Shown here: positions 63,376-64,000 of the stretch, piece by piece
How the letters are laid out: every line of letters starts with the position of its first letter
Numbering within the stretch: the stretch's first letter is position 1
Assembly: GCF_900187445.1 (NCBI RefSeq)
Contig: NZ_FYEB01000001.1
Span: forward strand, 1-64,000
Reading direction: 5' to 3'
Origin: Pseudomonas sp. Irchel s3b2
GTDB lineage: Bacteria; Pseudomonadota; Gammaproteobacteria; Pseudomonadales; Pseudomonadaceae
DNA: 64,000 bases
The notes under the pieces: model-generated
What the model was told of the DNA's origin: nothing
The model's input: only the letters and a program-made list of their open reading frames with translations
Databases searched by the model: none
Translations under genes and position numbers: made by a program

Positions 63376-63479
63376 TGATCGTTCCCACGCTCTGCGTGGG
63401 AATGCCTCTGGGGACGCTCCGCGTCCAGTGACGCGGAGCGTTACGGGCTGTATTCCCACGCAGAGCGTGGGAACGATCA
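63376..63479. repeat. Long double inverted repeat
   Basis: Outer arms TGATCGTTCCCACGCTCTGC (63376 on) and their exact inverse ending 63479 (28 bp); inner arms GACGCTCCGCGTC and GACGCGGAGCGTTA at 63413-63442. The element can fold as a nested cruciform and recurs in intergenic DNA of fluorescent pseudomonads. It lies between convergent hemH and uraA. Confidence 0.85.
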
Positions 63480-63485
63480 GTTCAC

Positions 63486-64000
63486 TCAGAGCAGCGATTC
63501 ATCCGCCTGCTTGTGCTTCCAGCTGTCATGGCCCGGCAGCAACAAGTTCAGCGCAATCGCCACCACCGCGCACAGCGCGATGCCTTTGAGGCCGAAATCG
63601 TCCGGGCCAGTTCCTGTACCGACCAGCACGCCGCCAATCCCGAACACCAGCGTCACCGAGACAATCACCAGATTGCGTGCTTCGCCCAGGTCGATCTTGT
63701 GGCGAATCATTGTGTTCATCCCCACTGCGGCGATCGAACCGAACAACAGGCAGAGAATCCCGCCCATCACCGGCACCGGGATGCTTTGCAGCAGGGCGCC
63801 GAATTTGCCGATGAACGCCAGGCTGATCGCAAAGATCGCCGCCCAGGTCATGATTTTCGGGTTGTAGTTTTTGGTCAGCATCACCGCGCCAGTCACTTCG
63901 GCGTAGGTGGTGTTGGGTGGGCCGCCAAACAGGCCGGCTGCGGTGGTGGCAATGCCATCGCCGAGCAGGGTGCGGTGCAGGCCGGGCTTCTTCAGGTAAT
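63486..64000 (-). CDS. uraA: Uracil permease, C-terminal part
   Basis: The frame is open from 63486 to the window edge; the N-terminal half lies outside. GLFGGPPNTTYAEVTGAVML (start of the visible part) is the NCS2 substrate-site motif of UraA, followed by membrane helices (MTWAAIFAISLAFIGKFGAL, VPVMGGILCLLFGSIAAVGM). Proton symporter for uracil. Confidence 0.92.
   Translation of the reverse strand, partial: YLKKPGLHRTLLGDGIATTAAGLFGGPPNTTYAEVTGAVMLTKNYNPKIMTWAAIFAISLAFIGKFGALLQSIPVPVMGGILCLLFGSIAAVGMNTMIRHKIDLGEARNLVIVSVTLVFGIGGVLVGTGTGPDDFGLKGIALCAVVAIALNLLLPGHDSWKHKQADESLL

Overview
The window is chromosome from a Pseudomonas of the fluorescens type. The housekeeping order uraA - hemH - SDR39U1-like - merR/phrB - pagL - murI - moeB - prmC - prfA - hemA - TPR lipoprotein - lolB - ispE - tRNA-Gln - prs - rplY - pth - ychF, and on the other side can - rimI - holD - mksFEB - pqiAB - 5S rRNA, is the order I recall for P. 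aeruginosa PA4654-PA4691. Repeats of the GCGGGCAAGCCTCGCTCCTACA class, common in fluorescent pseudomonads, agree. All calls are by reading motifs and context; no database search was run.

Layout. 1-11.5 kb: end of an rRNA operon, a two-gene PqiA plus six-MCE-domain PqiB lipid transport operon, the MksFEB condensin operon, holD-rimI and carbonic anhydrase. 11.5-29.5 kb: accessory stretch between the two conserved blocks, with a SET-domain protein, a secreted protein of unknown function, two chemoreceptors, gamma-glutamyltransferase, a MocR regulator divergent from a BenE-type permease and a serine hydroxymethyltransferase, a fosmidomycin-type exporter, tRNA-Met and an ACC deaminase (acdS). It also holds wreckage: a dead higBA pair (amber codon in higA, headless higB), an ECF sigma factor fragment beside a near-perfect Fur box, and a LysR scrap.

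29.6-42.9 kb: a genomic island downstream of ychF. A P4-type tyrosine integrase lies next to the ychF 3' end, and a diverged direct copy of the ychF tail plus its terminator lies about 13 kb away, so these are candidate island ends. The cargo is a nickel-type module (CsoR-family repressor with an InrS-like ligand pattern, NrsD-like exporter with a His-rich tail, HupE/UreJ protein, two C-rich palindromic operators) and a chromate module (ChrB, ChrA, a short ChrB-like protein). The maintenance part has a DUF3987 protein, a frameshifted second recombinase and an inverted pair of short-repeat blocks.

42.9-64 kb: translation and cell-envelope housekeeping genes, followed by a light- and DNA-repair-related group (MerR/LitR-like regulator, photolyase, DUF523/DUF1722 protein, FAD oxidoreductase) next to ferrochelatase. 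Two exact and one near-exact copy of T(G/A)TACA-N12-TGTA(C/T)A lie in its promoters. This matches the box I remember for the light regulator PplR1 of P. putida and is the clearest regulatory signal in the window. The window ends inside uraA.
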